This document shows, piece by piece, positions 37,342 to 45,227 of a stretch of 64,000 bases of DNA; position 1 is the stretch's first letter; the number at the start of each line of letters is the position of its first letter. A program made the translations under genes and the position numbers. This stretch comes from Chelativorans sp. (GTDB lineage Bacteria; Pseudomonadota; Alphaproteobacteria; Rhizobiales; Rhizobiaceae). Where the stretch lies: positions 1 through 64,000 of the forward strand of contig NZ_JAPSLH010000019.1 in the NCBI RefSeq assembly GCF_031180965.1. Direction: 5' to 3'. Below the pieces are notes generated by a model. It worked only from the letters and a program-made list of their open reading frames with translations. It had not been told where the DNA came from and made no database searches.

Positions 37342-39897
37342 ATGCTACACTTCTCTCGCCTGCAGACCTTTTTCATCTGGCTCATCGTCGCCCTCGGTGT
37401 CGCCTATGCGGCCCCCAACGTCGTCCCGCAATCCTGGCTCTCCTCGCTACCCTATTGGGCGCCCTCGCGGCCCATGACGCTCGGCCTCGATCTGCAGGGC
37501 GGCTCGCATATCCTCCTGCAGATCGACCGCAACCAGCTCATCAACGAACGTCTGACGAGCGCCAGGGACGACGTGCGCCGGCTCCTGCGCGACCAGCGCA
37601 TCGGCTATACGGGGCTGTCGAGCTCAGGACATTTCGTCCAGGTGCGCATCCGCGACGCGGGGCAGGTGGAAGCCGCCCGGCAGGCGCTGAGCGAGCTCAC
37701 GCAGCCCGTGGCGGGCGGCCTGCTCGGCACAACCGCTGTCAGCGAGTTCGAGTTTGCCGAGCCGGAGCCCGGGCTCCTGCGCTTGACGCTCACGGATGAG
37801 GGCATCAACTACCGGCTTTCCACCGCGCTTGCACAGTCGATCGAGGTGGTGAGCCGGCGCGTCAACGAACTGGGCACGACCGAGCCCATCATCCAGCGCC
37901 AGGGCGAAGACCGCATCCTGGTGCAGGTGCCCGGCCTGCAGGATCCGCAGCGGCTGAAGGACATTCTCGGCACGACGGCCAAGCTGACCTTCCAGATGGT
38001 CGATCAGTCGGTGCCGGTGCAGGAGGCGATCAACGGCCGCGCGCCACCCGGAACAAGGGTGCTCTATTCGCGCGACGATCCCCCCGTCCCCTATCTGATC
38101 GAGGATCGGGTGATCGTCTCCGGCGAGAACCTCGTGGACGCGCAGGCCGGCTTCGACCAGATGACCAACGAGCCGGTCGTCACCTTCCGCTTCGACACGA
38201 GGGGCGCCACCCGCTTCGGCCAGGCGACGCAGCAGAATGTCGGGCGCCTCTTCGCCATCATCCTGGACGACCGGGTCGTGTCCGCCCCGCAGATAAGGGA
38301 ACCGATCCTCGGCGGCACCGGGCAGATATCCGGAAACTTCACCATCCAGACGGCGAACGACCTTGCCGTGCTGCTGCGCGCCGGCGCGCTTCCGGCCAAT
38401 CTGAACATCGTCGAGGAGCGCACCGTCGGGCCGAGCCTCGGCGCCGATTCCATCGCGGCGGGGCAGTTCGCCTCGATCATCGCCGCGATCCTCGTCTTCG
38501 CCTTCATGATCGCGGCCTACGGCAAGCTCGGGCTTATCGCCAATATCGCGCTGGCGGCAAACGTCATCCTGATCATCGCCGTGCTGTCCGTGCTGGGGGC
38601 CACGCTGACGCTCCCGGGCATCGCGGGCATCGTGCTCACCATGGGCATGGCGGTCGATTCCAACGTCATCATCTTCGAGCGCGTGCGCGAGGAGAGGCGG
38701 CAGGGACGGTCCCTGGTGCAGTCGCTCGATTCGGGCTTCCAGCGCGCCTTATCGACGGTCGTGGACGCCAATCTGACGACGCTCATTGCCGCGATCATCC
38801 TGTTCTATCTCGGCTCGGGCCCCGTGCGCGGCTTCGCCGTGACGCTTGCGGTCGGCATCATCACCACCGTGTTCACGGCCTATACGCTGACGCGCTGGAT
38901 GATCGCCGTGTGGCTGCGCCACTCCCGCCCGACCAATCTGCCAGCCGGGATGGTGCAGTACCTGCCCGAGCAGCCCGCGATCAGCTTTATGCGCATGCGG
39001 CGCTATGCCTTTGTGATATCGGCCGCGGCGTCCATTGCGGCGATCGCCTCCTTCTTCACCGTGGAGATGAATTACGGCATCGATTTCCGCGGCGGCTCGT
39101 CGATCGAGGTGCGCGCAAAGGACGGCGCTGCCGACGTGGGCGATGTCCGCTCCAGGCTGGAGAACCTCGATCTCGGCGAAATCCAGGTGCAGGAATTCGG
39201 CAGTCCGTCCGAGCTTCTGATCCGCATCGGCGCGCAGAAGGACGGCGGAGACGCTGCCGAGCAGGCGGTGGTGAACGATGTCCGCTCGGCGCTCGAGGCG
39301 GACTACGAGTTCCGCCGCGTCGAGATCGTCGGCCCGACCATCTCCTCCGAGCTTGCACGGGCGGGCACCATCGCCGTCATCGTCTCCATGCTGGCGATGC
39401 TGATCTATATCTGGTTCCGCTTCGAGTGGCAGTTCGCCGTCGGCGCCATCGCCTCGACGTTGCATGACGTGATCATGATGGTCGGCTTCTTCGTCTGGTT
39501 CCAGATAGAGTTCAACCTGACCTCCATCGCGGCAATTCTCACCGTGGTCGGCTATTCGATCAACGACACGGTGGTCGTGTATGACCGCGTGCGCGAGAAC
39601 TTGCGCAAATTCAAGAAGATGCCGATCGAGCAGCTGCTCGACTTGTCGATGAACGAGACGCTGTCGCGGACCATCCTGACGGGTCTGACGACCCTGTTCG
39701 CCCTGTTCGCCCTCTATCTGTGGGGCGGCGAGGTGCTCGCGTCCTTCACCATTGCCATGATCTTCGGTGTCCTCATCGGCACCTACTCGTCGATCTTCGT
39801 GGCCGGACCCCTGCTCATCCTGTTTCGGCTGCGCAGCCCGGCCGCTGCGGGCGCTGGCGAGGCGCAGGGCGTCGGCCAGCTGCCGGCCAAGGGATGA
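37342..39897 (+). CDS. secDF: Fused protein translocase subunit SecDF
   Basis: The 851-residue RND-type membrane protein has SecD (about 1-535) and SecF (about 545-840) in one chain. SecD starts with a membrane helix, then MTLGLDLQGGSHILLQID, the large periplasmic P1 domain and five helices ending around TAYTLTRWMIAVWL. SecF opens with a helix and NYGIDFRGGSSIEV, and includes VVGYSINDTVVVYDRVREN. It uses the proton gradient to pull proteins through SecYEG. Fusion is common in Rhizobiales. The stop is followed five bases later by the Mth938-family gene. Confidence 0.96.
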   Translation: MLHFSRLQTFFIWLIVALGVAYAAPNVVPQSWLSSLPYWAPSRPMTLGLDLQGGSHILLQIDRNQLINERLTSARDDVRRLLRDQRIGYTGLSSSGHFVQVRIRDAGQVEAARQALSELTQPVAGGLLGTTAVSEFEFAEPEPGLLRLTLTDEGINYRLSTALAQSIEVVSRRVNELGTTEPIIQRQGEDRILVQVPGLQDPQRLKDILGTTAKLTFQMVDQSVPVQEAINGRAPPGTRVLYSRDDPPVPYLIEDRVIVSGENLVDAQAGFDQMTNEPVVTFRFDTRGATRFGQATQQNVGRLFAIILDDRVVSAPQIREPILGGTGQISGNFTIQTANDLAVLLRAGALPANLNIVEERTVGPSLGADSIAAGQFASIIAAILVFAFMIAAYGKLGLIANIALAANVILIIAVLSVLGATLTLPGIAGIVLTMGMAVDSNVIIFERVREERRQGRSLVQSLDSGFQRALSTVVDANLTTLIAAIILFYLGSGPVRGFAVTLAVGIITTVFTAYTLTRWMIAVWLRHSRPTNLPAGMVQYLPEQPAISFMRMRRYAFVISAAASIAAIASFFTVEMNYGIDFRGGSSIEVRAKDGAADVGDVRSRLENLDLGEIQVQEFGSPSELLIRIGAQKDGGDAAEQAVVNDVRSALEADYEFRRVEIVGPTISSELARAGTIAVIVSMLAMLIYIWFRFEWQFAVGAIASTLHDVIMMVGFFVWFQIEFNLTSIAAILTVVGYSINDTVVVYDRVRENLRKFKKMPIEQLLDLSMNETLSRTILTGLTTLFALFALYLWGGEVLASFTIAMIFGVLIGTYSSIFVAGPLLILFRLRSPAAAGAGEAQGVGQLPAKG

Positions 39898-39902
39898 CGG
39901 GC

Positions 39903-40280
39903 ATGGAGATACGCGCGGCCCATTTTCCCGGCCGCGCCCCGATCGACGCCTATGGCAATGGCGGCTTCCGCTTCGCCGACATGTCGCATCGCGGGTCGCT
40001 GCTCTGCCTGCCCTCGGGCATCTACGGCTGGGAGCCGCGGGATGCGGCCATGCTGGCGGAGGAGGATTTCGTCCGGCCGATCGAAGAGGCCGGGCGGATA
40101 CAGATCCTCCTGGTGGGAACCGGATCGTCGCTAAAAATCTTACCGGTTCAGCTGCGCAAGGCGCTGAGGGAGGCCGGAATGGCGGTCGAGACCATGTCCA
40201 CCGGAGCGGCGGTGCGGACCTTCAACGTGCTCCTGGCGGAAGAACGGGCGGTCGCCGCCGCGCTGATCGCCGTCGACTGA
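39903..40280 (+). CDS. Mth938/DUF498 domain protein (NDUFAF3 homologue)
   Basis: The 125-residue protein is of the Mth938-like fold family: IDAYGNGGFRFADMSHRGSLLCLPSGIYGWE, then LLVGTGSSLKILPVQLRKALREAGMAVETMSTGAAVRTFNVLLAE. The human member NDUFAF3 is an assembly factor of respiratory complex I, and linkage to secF genes is a known feature of the bacterial orthologues. AAGGG lies nine bases before the ATG at 39903; an ATG at 39894 overlapping the secDF stop is an alternative. The next gene starts one base after the stop. Confidence 0.88.
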   Translation: MEIRAAHFPGRAPIDAYGNGGFRFADMSHRGSLLCLPSGIYGWEPRDAAMLAEEDFVRPIEEAGRIQILLVGTGSSLKILPVQLRKALREAGMAVETMSTGAAVRTFNVLLAEERAVAAALIAVD

Positions 40281-40281
40281 G

Positions 40282-41127
40282 ATGGCGCCCGCCGAGTCCG
40301 AGGCGGCGCAGATCGTCCGCCAAGCGGACCCGGACCGCTATCTTTCGGCACTCTATGCGCCGGCGGAAAAGCGCGGCGCAATATTCGCGCTTTACGCCTT
40401 CAACGCGGAGATCGCTGCGGTGCGCGACCGGGTGAGCCAGCCGCTCACCGGAGAGATGCGCCTGCAATGGTGGCGTGACACGCTGGCGAATGCTCACAAT
40501 CCCGCCGCGATGGGCGAGTCGCCGCTTGCGGCGGCTCTGCTCGATACGATCCGCGCGTATCGACTCCCCGTCGAAACCTTGCAGGACATGCTGGAAGCGC
40601 GGATCTTCGACCTTTACGACGACCCGATGCCGAGCCGGACCGATCTCGAGGGCTATTGCGGCGAGACGGCCTCGGCGCTCATCCAGCTTTCCGCGCTGGT
40701 GCTCGACGCGGAGGCGGCGGCGCGGACGGCGGCTCTCGCCGGCCATGCCGGCTGCGCGCAGGCGATCACCGGGCTCTTGCGCCTGCTTCCGATCCATCGT
40801 CGACGCGGCCAATGCTATATCCCGCTCGACCTCCTGCAGGCCGTGGGAACGAGCCCGGATGCGCTGCTCTCCGGCGCCGACGCCGCCGGAGCCACGCGCG
40901 CCATAGCGGCGATGGCCGCCTTGGCACGCGAACATCTCAACGCCTTCAGGCAGGGGGCAGGGAAAATTCCCGCGCCGCTGCGCGCTGCCTATCTGCCGCT
41001 CGCCCTGACGGAGGCATATCTCGACCGCATCCAGTCCGGTGCGATCGATCCTCTGGAAGAGAGCGCGGCGCTGGCTGGCCCGCGCCGCCACTGGCTGCTC
41101 CTCAAGCACGCACTGCGCGGCTGGTAA
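40282..41127 (+). CDS. Squalene/phytoene synthase family protein (NDUFAF6-like)
   Basis: The 281-residue protein has the all-helical trans-prenyltransferase fold of squalene/phytoene synthases (FALYAFNAEIAAVRD, MRLQWWRDTL, LEGYCGETASALIQL, GLLRLLP). The first aspartate-rich motif of true synthases is replaced by AEIAAVRDRV, so prenyl-diphosphate condensation is doubtful. Human NDUFAF6, a complex I assembly factor, belongs to this non-catalytic group. It begins one base after the NDUFAF3 homologue, which supports a joint role in complex I assembly. Confidence 0.82.
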   Translation: MAPAESEAAQIVRQADPDRYLSALYAPAEKRGAIFALYAFNAEIAAVRDRVSQPLTGEMRLQWWRDTLANAHNPAAMGESPLAAALLDTIRAYRLPVETLQDMLEARIFDLYDDPMPSRTDLEGYCGETASALIQLSALVLDAEAAARTAALAGHAGCAQAITGLLRLLPIHRRRGQCYIPLDLLQAVGTSPDALLSGADAAGATRAIAAMAALAREHLNAFRQGAGKIPAPLRAAYLPLALTEAYLDRIQSGAIDPLEESAALAGPRRHWLLLKHALRGW

Positions 41128-41225
41128 ACCCAGGCGAAAATCCGACGAGCGGCGGCGCCGCATTTCCGCCGCGCTGCTTTGTCCACTAAAGTATGCTCAT
41201 GGTGTTCGAGCTTCGGAGATTCGCC

Positions 41226-42983
41226 ATGTCGGTGCTGGCCGGGAAGACTGCGGACAAAGGCTGGCGCAGCGTCATCCTGGAAATGGTGACCGGCTTGCGC
41301 GCCGCTGTTCTGCGCTTTCCAGTGCCGACGCTCTTCGTGGCCGCCGCCACCATCCAGGCCAATCTGGTCATTCTGGGTATCGGCCTCCTCACCGGGGATC
41401 GGCAGCCGGGCGCCTCCGACGAGATACTGGCATTCAGCTTCCAGTGCGGCGCGCTTGCCGCGCTTGCGGCGGCGCTGTTCGGCGAGGCGCGGGGCCTCGC
41501 GCCGGCGCTGCGCTCGGCCATGGCACTTGCCGCAGGCATCACAGCGACCGCGGCGCTTGCCTTCCCGCGCACCTTTCTCGCCACCGAGTGGACGCTTCTG
41601 CCGGCCCTGGCTGGTCTCGTGCTTGTCGCCCCGTTCATATTGCGCGGCTCGAGCGGCTCGTTCTGGATGTTTTCGGCGCGCGTGGCTTTTGCCGCGATTC
41701 TGGGAATCCTGGCCCTGCTCCTCTTCGCCGGCGGGATTTCCGCGATCCTCGCCAGCCTAACGGTGCTGTTCGGCCTCACCGTTCCTGAGGAACTCTACCA
41801 GCATGTCTGGGCCTCGACCGGTCTTTTCGCCGCGCCGCTCTTTGCCCTCGGCCAGTTCCCGCGCGAGTTCGACGAGCAGCCAAGCCACGCCATGGCCGGT
41901 TTCATGGACCGAGGGATGCGCGCTCTGGGCGATTTCGTCGCCGCGCCGCTACTCATCGTCTACGCGGTCATCCTGCATCTTTACGCGCTGAAGATCGTGT
42001 TCACTGGAGAAGTGCCGGAGGGCCAGATCGGCTGGCTCGTGCTCGTCTATGGCTTGTGCATCTTCGGCGCGCTGCTGGTGATCAATCCGTTCTTCGACCA
42101 TGCGCGCGCGCCGACCCGGCTGTTCCTGCGGCTGTGGCCCTTCTTCCTGCCGATCCCGCTGGTGCTACTCTTTTACGCGCTGGCGGTGCGGGTGAGCGCC
42201 TACGGCATAACGCCGGAGCGCTACCTGCTCGGTCTTTTCGGCCTGGTGATCGCTGCCATCCTCCTCGTGCAGCTCTGGCCGCGCCTGCGCGGCGACATCC
42301 GGGTGATCGCCGCGGTTCCGGCGGCCGCGCTCCTCTTTGCGAGCTTCGGGCCGCAGGGGGCGCTCGGCGTATCGCTGGCCAGCCAGACCGGCCGCTTTCT
42401 CGCCATCGTGCAAAATCCGCCCGTGGAGGGGAAACGCCACGACGAGGCGCTTTCGGCGCTGCAGTTCCTGGAGAGCCAGCAGGCGCTCGCGCGCGTGGCC
42501 CCGGCGGGAGCAGACGCATCCGACCAAACTTACGAGGCGATCGCCCGCGCCTGGGGGCTCGATCCGCACAAGGCGATCGGCGGACCGAGCGGCTTTGCGC
42601 TCTCGGAGGGTTCCACGCCGTCCGCCATTGCAGTCACCGGTTTCGACACCGTCGTGCAGAACGTTCAGCTCGGCGTCTCCGCCGACAGGCCGGTTTCGGT
42701 GCGCTTGCCTTCGGGCCCTCAGCTTCTCTTCACGCTGGAGCCCGATGCCATCGTCGTCGCCATCGGCGAGGAGCGCACGCGCTTTCCATTGGCAGCAGGC
42801 GATATCGAACAGATGACGCGGATCGGCAGCGCGGGCGCTCCCGTCGAGATCCCTCTCGAATCGGGTGGGCGCCGGATCATGGTGCTCCCGTCCTATCTCT
42901 ATGCAGATGTCGGCGAGGAGCCGCAGATCCAGAACCTGCAGGGAATGATCGCCCTACGATCGCAGGACTGGACGCAGCGCTAG
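41226..42983 (+). CDS. DUF4153 family membrane protein
   Basis: A 585-residue protein with about ten membrane segments in residues 45-390 and a soluble C-terminal region of nearly 190 residues. The pattern and the blocks ILRGSSGSFWMF, PEELYQHVWASTGLFAAPLFALGQFP and ALKIVFTGEVPEGQIGWLVL fit the DUF4153 family, which has no established function. The ATG at 41226 is preferred because GGAG is seven bases upstream; an earlier ATG at 41193 lacks a site. The stop is one base from that of the convergent trmFO. Confidence 0.82.
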   Translation: MSVLAGKTADKGWRSVILEMVTGLRAAVLRFPVPTLFVAAATIQANLVILGIGLLTGDRQPGASDEILAFSFQCGALAALAAALFGEARGLAPALRSAMALAAGITATAALAFPRTFLATEWTLLPALAGLVLVAPFILRGSSGSFWMFSARVAFAAILGILALLLFAGGISAILASLTVLFGLTVPEELYQHVWASTGLFAAPLFALGQFPREFDEQPSHAMAGFMDRGMRALGDFVAAPLLIVYAVILHLYALKIVFTGEVPEGQIGWLVLVYGLCIFGALLVINPFFDHARAPTRLFLRLWPFFLPIPLVLLFYALAVRVSAYGITPERYLLGLFGLVIAAILLVQLWPRLRGDIRVIAAVPAAALLFASFGPQGALGVSLASQTGRFLAIVQNPPVEGKRHDEALSALQFLESQQALARVAPAGADASDQTYEAIARAWGLDPHKAIGGPSGFALSEGSTPSAIAVTGFDTVVQNVQLGVSADRPVSVRLPSGPQLLFTLEPDAIVVAIGEERTRFPLAAGDIEQMTRIGSAGAPVEIPLESGGRRIMVLPSYLYADVGEEPQIQNLQGMIALRSQDWTQR

Positions 42984-42984
42984 A

Positions 42985-44391
42985 TCACTCGGCTGCGGCG
43001 CGGGCGGCGATGCCCAGCCAGCCGCGGCAGTCGGCGAGGGCTCGTGCCGTGATCGCGCGCTTCTTGGCAAGCGTCTTTTCCTTGCCGCGCAGCCGCTTTC
43101 CCTCCGCCTTTGGCGCCTCAATGGGTGGGAACAGGCCGAAATTGACGTTCATGGGCTGGAATGAGCGCTTGCCTGGCTCGTCGTCCGACAGGATGTGGCC
43201 GCCGGTGATGTGGCCCAAGAGCGCGCCGAAAGCTGTGGTCGGCGGGGGCGGCGCGACGTTCCGTCCCAAGCGCGCGGCGGCGGCGAAACGGCCGGCCAAA
43301 AGCCCCATCGCCGCGCTCTCCACATAGCCCTCGCAGCCGGTGATCTGGCCGGCAAAGCGCAGCCCGGGCCGGCTTTTCAGCTGCAGGGTGGAGTCGAGGA
43401 GGGCAGGCGAGTTGATATAGGTGTTGCGGTGCAGCCCGCCCAGCCGCGCGAACTCGGCTTTTTCCAGCCCGGGGATCATGCGGAAAATGCGCACCTGCTC
43501 GGCATATTTCAGCTTCGTCTGGAATCCGACCATGTTGTAGAGGGTGCCGAGCGCGTTGTCCTGGCGGAGCTGGACGACCGCATAGGGCTTTTCGTCGGGC
43601 TTGTGGGCATTGGTGAGGCCCATCGGCTTCATCGGCCCGTGGCGCAGCGTCTCAGGCCCACGCTCGGCCATCACCTCGATCGGCAGGCAGCCGTCGAAAT
43701 AGGGCGTGCCTTCCCATTCCTTAAAGCTCGTCTTGTCGCCGTCGAGCAGGGCCTGGACGAAGGCCTCGTACTGCGCCTTGTTCATCGGGCAATTGATATA
43801 GTCCTTGCCAGTGCCGCCGGGGCCCGCCTTATCGTAGCGGGACTGGAACCAGCAGACATCGATGTCGATCGTGTCGAAATGCACGATGGGCGCGATAGCG
43901 TCGAAGAAGGCAAGCGCCTCGGCTCCGGTCGCTGCGCGGATGGCTTCGGCAAGGGAAGGAGCGGTGAGTGCGCCGGTGGCGATGATCGCCTGGTCCCAAT
44001 CCTCGGGCGGAAGGCCGGCGATCTCCTCGCGGACGACGGTAATCAGCGGGTGCGCCTTGATGGCGCGGGTCACGGCCTCAGAAAATCCTTCGCGGTCGAC
44101 TGCAAGGGCGCCTCCGGCCGGCACCTGGTTGGCGTCGCCCGCCTGCATGATCAGCGAGCCGGCAAGCCGCATCTCGGCATGCAGGAGGCCGACGGCATTT
44201 GTCTCGGCGTCATCGGAGCGGAAGGAATTGGAACAGACGAGCTCGGCAAGGCCGTCGGTCTTGTGAGCGTCCGTGGCCCGGACGGGGCGCATTTCGTGCA
44301 GGACGACCGGCACGCCGGCTTCGGCGGCTTGCCAGGCAGCCTCCGAGCCCGCGAGCCCGCCGCCGATCACGTGAATGGGTGCTAGCGTCAT
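42985..44391 (-). CDS. trmFO: Methylenetetrahydrofolate-tRNA-(uracil-5-)-methyltransferase TrmFO
   Basis: The 468-residue flavoprotein methylates U54 in the T-loop of tRNAs using methylenetetrahydrofolate and FADH2. The N-terminal dinucleotide fold [16 protein letters not shown] is followed by VLHEMRPVR and [29 protein letters not shown] lies near residue 355. These are diagnostic for TrmFO (formerly Gid). The ATG at 44391 gives the standard N-terminus although its ribosome-binding site is weak. Confidence 0.95.
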   Translation of the reverse strand: MTLAPIHVIGGGLAGSEAAWQAAEAGVPVVLHEMRPVRATDAHKTDGLAELVCSNSFRSDDAETNAVGLLHAEMRLAGSLIMQAGDANQVPAGGALAVDREGFSEAVTRAIKAHPLITVVREEIAGLPPEDWDQAIIATGALTAPSLAEAIRAATGAEALAFFDAIAPIVHFDTIDIDVCWFQSRYDKAGPGGTGKDYINCPMNKAQYEAFVQALLDGDKTSFKEWEGTPYFDGCLPIEVMAERGPETLRHGPMKPMGLTNAHKPDEKPYAVVQLRQDNALGTLYNMVGFQTKLKYAEQVRIFRMIPGLEKAEFARLGGLHRNTYINSPALLDSTLQLKSRPGLRFAGQITGCEGYVESAAMGLLAGRFAAAARLGRNVAPPPPTTAFGALLGHITGGHILSDDEPGKRSFQPMNVNFGLFPPIEAPKAEGKRLRGKEKTLAKKRAITARALADCRGWLGIAARAAAE

Positions 44392-44470
44392 GCGCTGGAG
44401 ATAGGCCCAACCGCGCGCCAATGCAACGCAGGAGTGCGGGGGCGCCGGAAGAGATTCAGCAGAAAAAACA

Positions 44471-44502
44471 ACACCCGCCGGGGGAGGAGGTCCGGCGGGT
44501 GT
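44471..44502 (-). terminator. Intrinsic terminator of the DUF1127/sRNA transcript
   Basis: The 11-bp GC-rich stem of hairpin C is followed on the minus strand by TGTTTTTT (44470-44463). It lies 94 bases beyond the DUF1127 stop and also just upstream of trmFO, which it would insulate. Confidence 0.85.
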
Positions 44503-44585
44503 CGTTTTGGTCGACCAGCGATCGGGAGGAGGAGATTGCTGGCCGCTATCCGTCAGGGTTGGGAGGAGGTAACCCTGACGAAACC
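44471..44585 (-). ncRNA. Three tandem hairpins with anti-Shine-Dalgarno loops (cuckoo/CcsR-like sRNAs)
   Basis: On the minus strand, downstream of the DUF1127 gene, three hairpins each expose CCTCCTCCC in a 10-base loop. Hairpin A (44580 to 44551) has a perfect 10-bp stem CGTCAGGGTT/AACCCTGACG. Hairpin B (44542 to 44515) has a CCAGC-ATC type stem with one mismatch. Hairpin C (44502 to 44471) has a perfect 11-bp stem starting ACACCCGCC and is followed by TGTTTTTT, so it doubles as terminator. Tandem CCUCCUCCC-loop RNAs next to DUF1127 genes are known in alphaproteobacteria as the cuckoo family, exemplified by CcsR1-4 of Rhodobacter sphaeroides. Processing into separate sRNAs is inferred. Confidence 0.85.
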
Positions 44586-44595
44586 CTCGTCTACG

Positions 44596-44736
44596 TTAGA
44601 CCGACTTGCGGGCCACGTAGGGAATATCGCCGCGGGAGATGCCGAGATCATTGAGCTCGCGGTTCGAAAGGCGGGTCAGCTCGTTAACCGTCTGCCGGTA
44701 GCGGCGCCAGTTACGATAATTGCGGATCAGGTTCAT
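44596..44736 (-). CDS. DUF1127 small protein (CcaF1-like)
   Basis: A 46-residue basic protein: MNLIRNYRNWRRYRQT, then NELTRLSNRELNDLGISRGDIPYVARK. The LxxLSxRELxDLGIxRxDI core is the DUF1127 signature. Such proteins are short, arginine-rich and often RNA-associated; in Rhodobacter the DUF1127 protein CcaF1, made with the CcsR sRNAs, affects RNA maturation and turnover. Here too anti-Shine-Dalgarno hairpins follow directly. The ribosome-binding site is weak (GAGCAAGACA before the ATG). Confidence 0.92.
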   Translation of the reverse strand: MNLIRNYRNWRRYRQTVNELTRLSNRELNDLGISRGDIPYVARKSV

Positions 44737-45058
44737 TGTCTTGCTCGTTTCGTGTCAGTTCGTTCGTCTGTGTGACCCCTAGATAGTCTCCGTCGCGGCG
44801 CGGCGGAAGTGCGAATGTTGCATGGCAGCAATGCGTATTGTGCATTGCACCATAAATCCGCCGCGACCTTGTCCAAATGTGCCGGTTGCCCGCCATCTTG
44901 GTTAAGACCGCACCGTGCCGGCACAGGGCAGGGATGCAGCAGAGAACGGCCAAGGGTGCGCCGCTCCGCGCGAAAACGCCTGCTTCGGCAAATTTCCTTT
45001 GATAGCCGGGGCCCAGATGATATAGAACCCCGCGCTTTCGGAGGCGCGGGCTTTCGAA
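44737..45058. other. 322-base spacer between the DUF1127 gene and tRNA-Leu
   Basis: Holds the promoter of the minus-strand DUF1127/sRNA locus: an operator-like inverted repeat at 44828-44848 and, closer to the gene, CTATCT (minus strand, near 44785) as a possible -10. Toward the right lies the tRNA promoter. No coding gene is seen. Confidence 0.5.
44828..44848. promoter_or_regulatory. Operator-like inverted repeat upstream of the DUF1127/sRNA locus
   Basis: GCAATGC (44828-44834) and GCATTGC (44842-44848) form a perfect 7-base inverted repeat with a 7-base spacer, about 100 bases before the DUF1127 start. LysR-type regulators (VtlR/LsrB) are known to activate DUF1127 small-protein genes in Brucella and relatives; assigning this site to such a regulator is inference. 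Confidence 0.45.
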
Positions 45059-45143
45059 GCGGGTGTGGTGGAACTGGTAGACACGCCAGATTTAGGTTCT
45101 GGTGGCGAAAGCCGTGGGGGTTCAAGTCCCTCCACCCGCACCA
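45059..45143 (+). tRNA. tRNA-Leu (anticodon TAG)
   Basis: The 85-base gene has acceptor arms GCGGGTG and CACCCGC, an A-box-like D-arm (TGGTGGAACTGGTAGACAC), anticodon loop TTTAGGT with TAG, a long variable arm, the T-loop GTTCAAGTCC, and an encoded CCA. The long variable arm and D-loop are typical of tRNA-Leu; it reads CUA/CUG codons. Confidence 0.96.
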
Positions 45144-45186
45144 GGCCACCCTCCTGACAAGGGATTTCGGCAGGCTGTGCGGTGAG

Positions 45187-45203
45187 GCGCCGTCAGGCGG
45201 CGC
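45187..45203 (+). other. Hairpin between tRNA-Leu and tig
   Basis: GCGCCG and CGGCGC form a 6-bp stem with loop TCAGG, 44 bases after the tRNA. There is no T-tract, so it is a possible processing signal or leader structure of tig rather than a terminator. Confidence 0.3.
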
Positions 45204-45227
45204 ACGAGTGAACACAAAGGTTTGATA

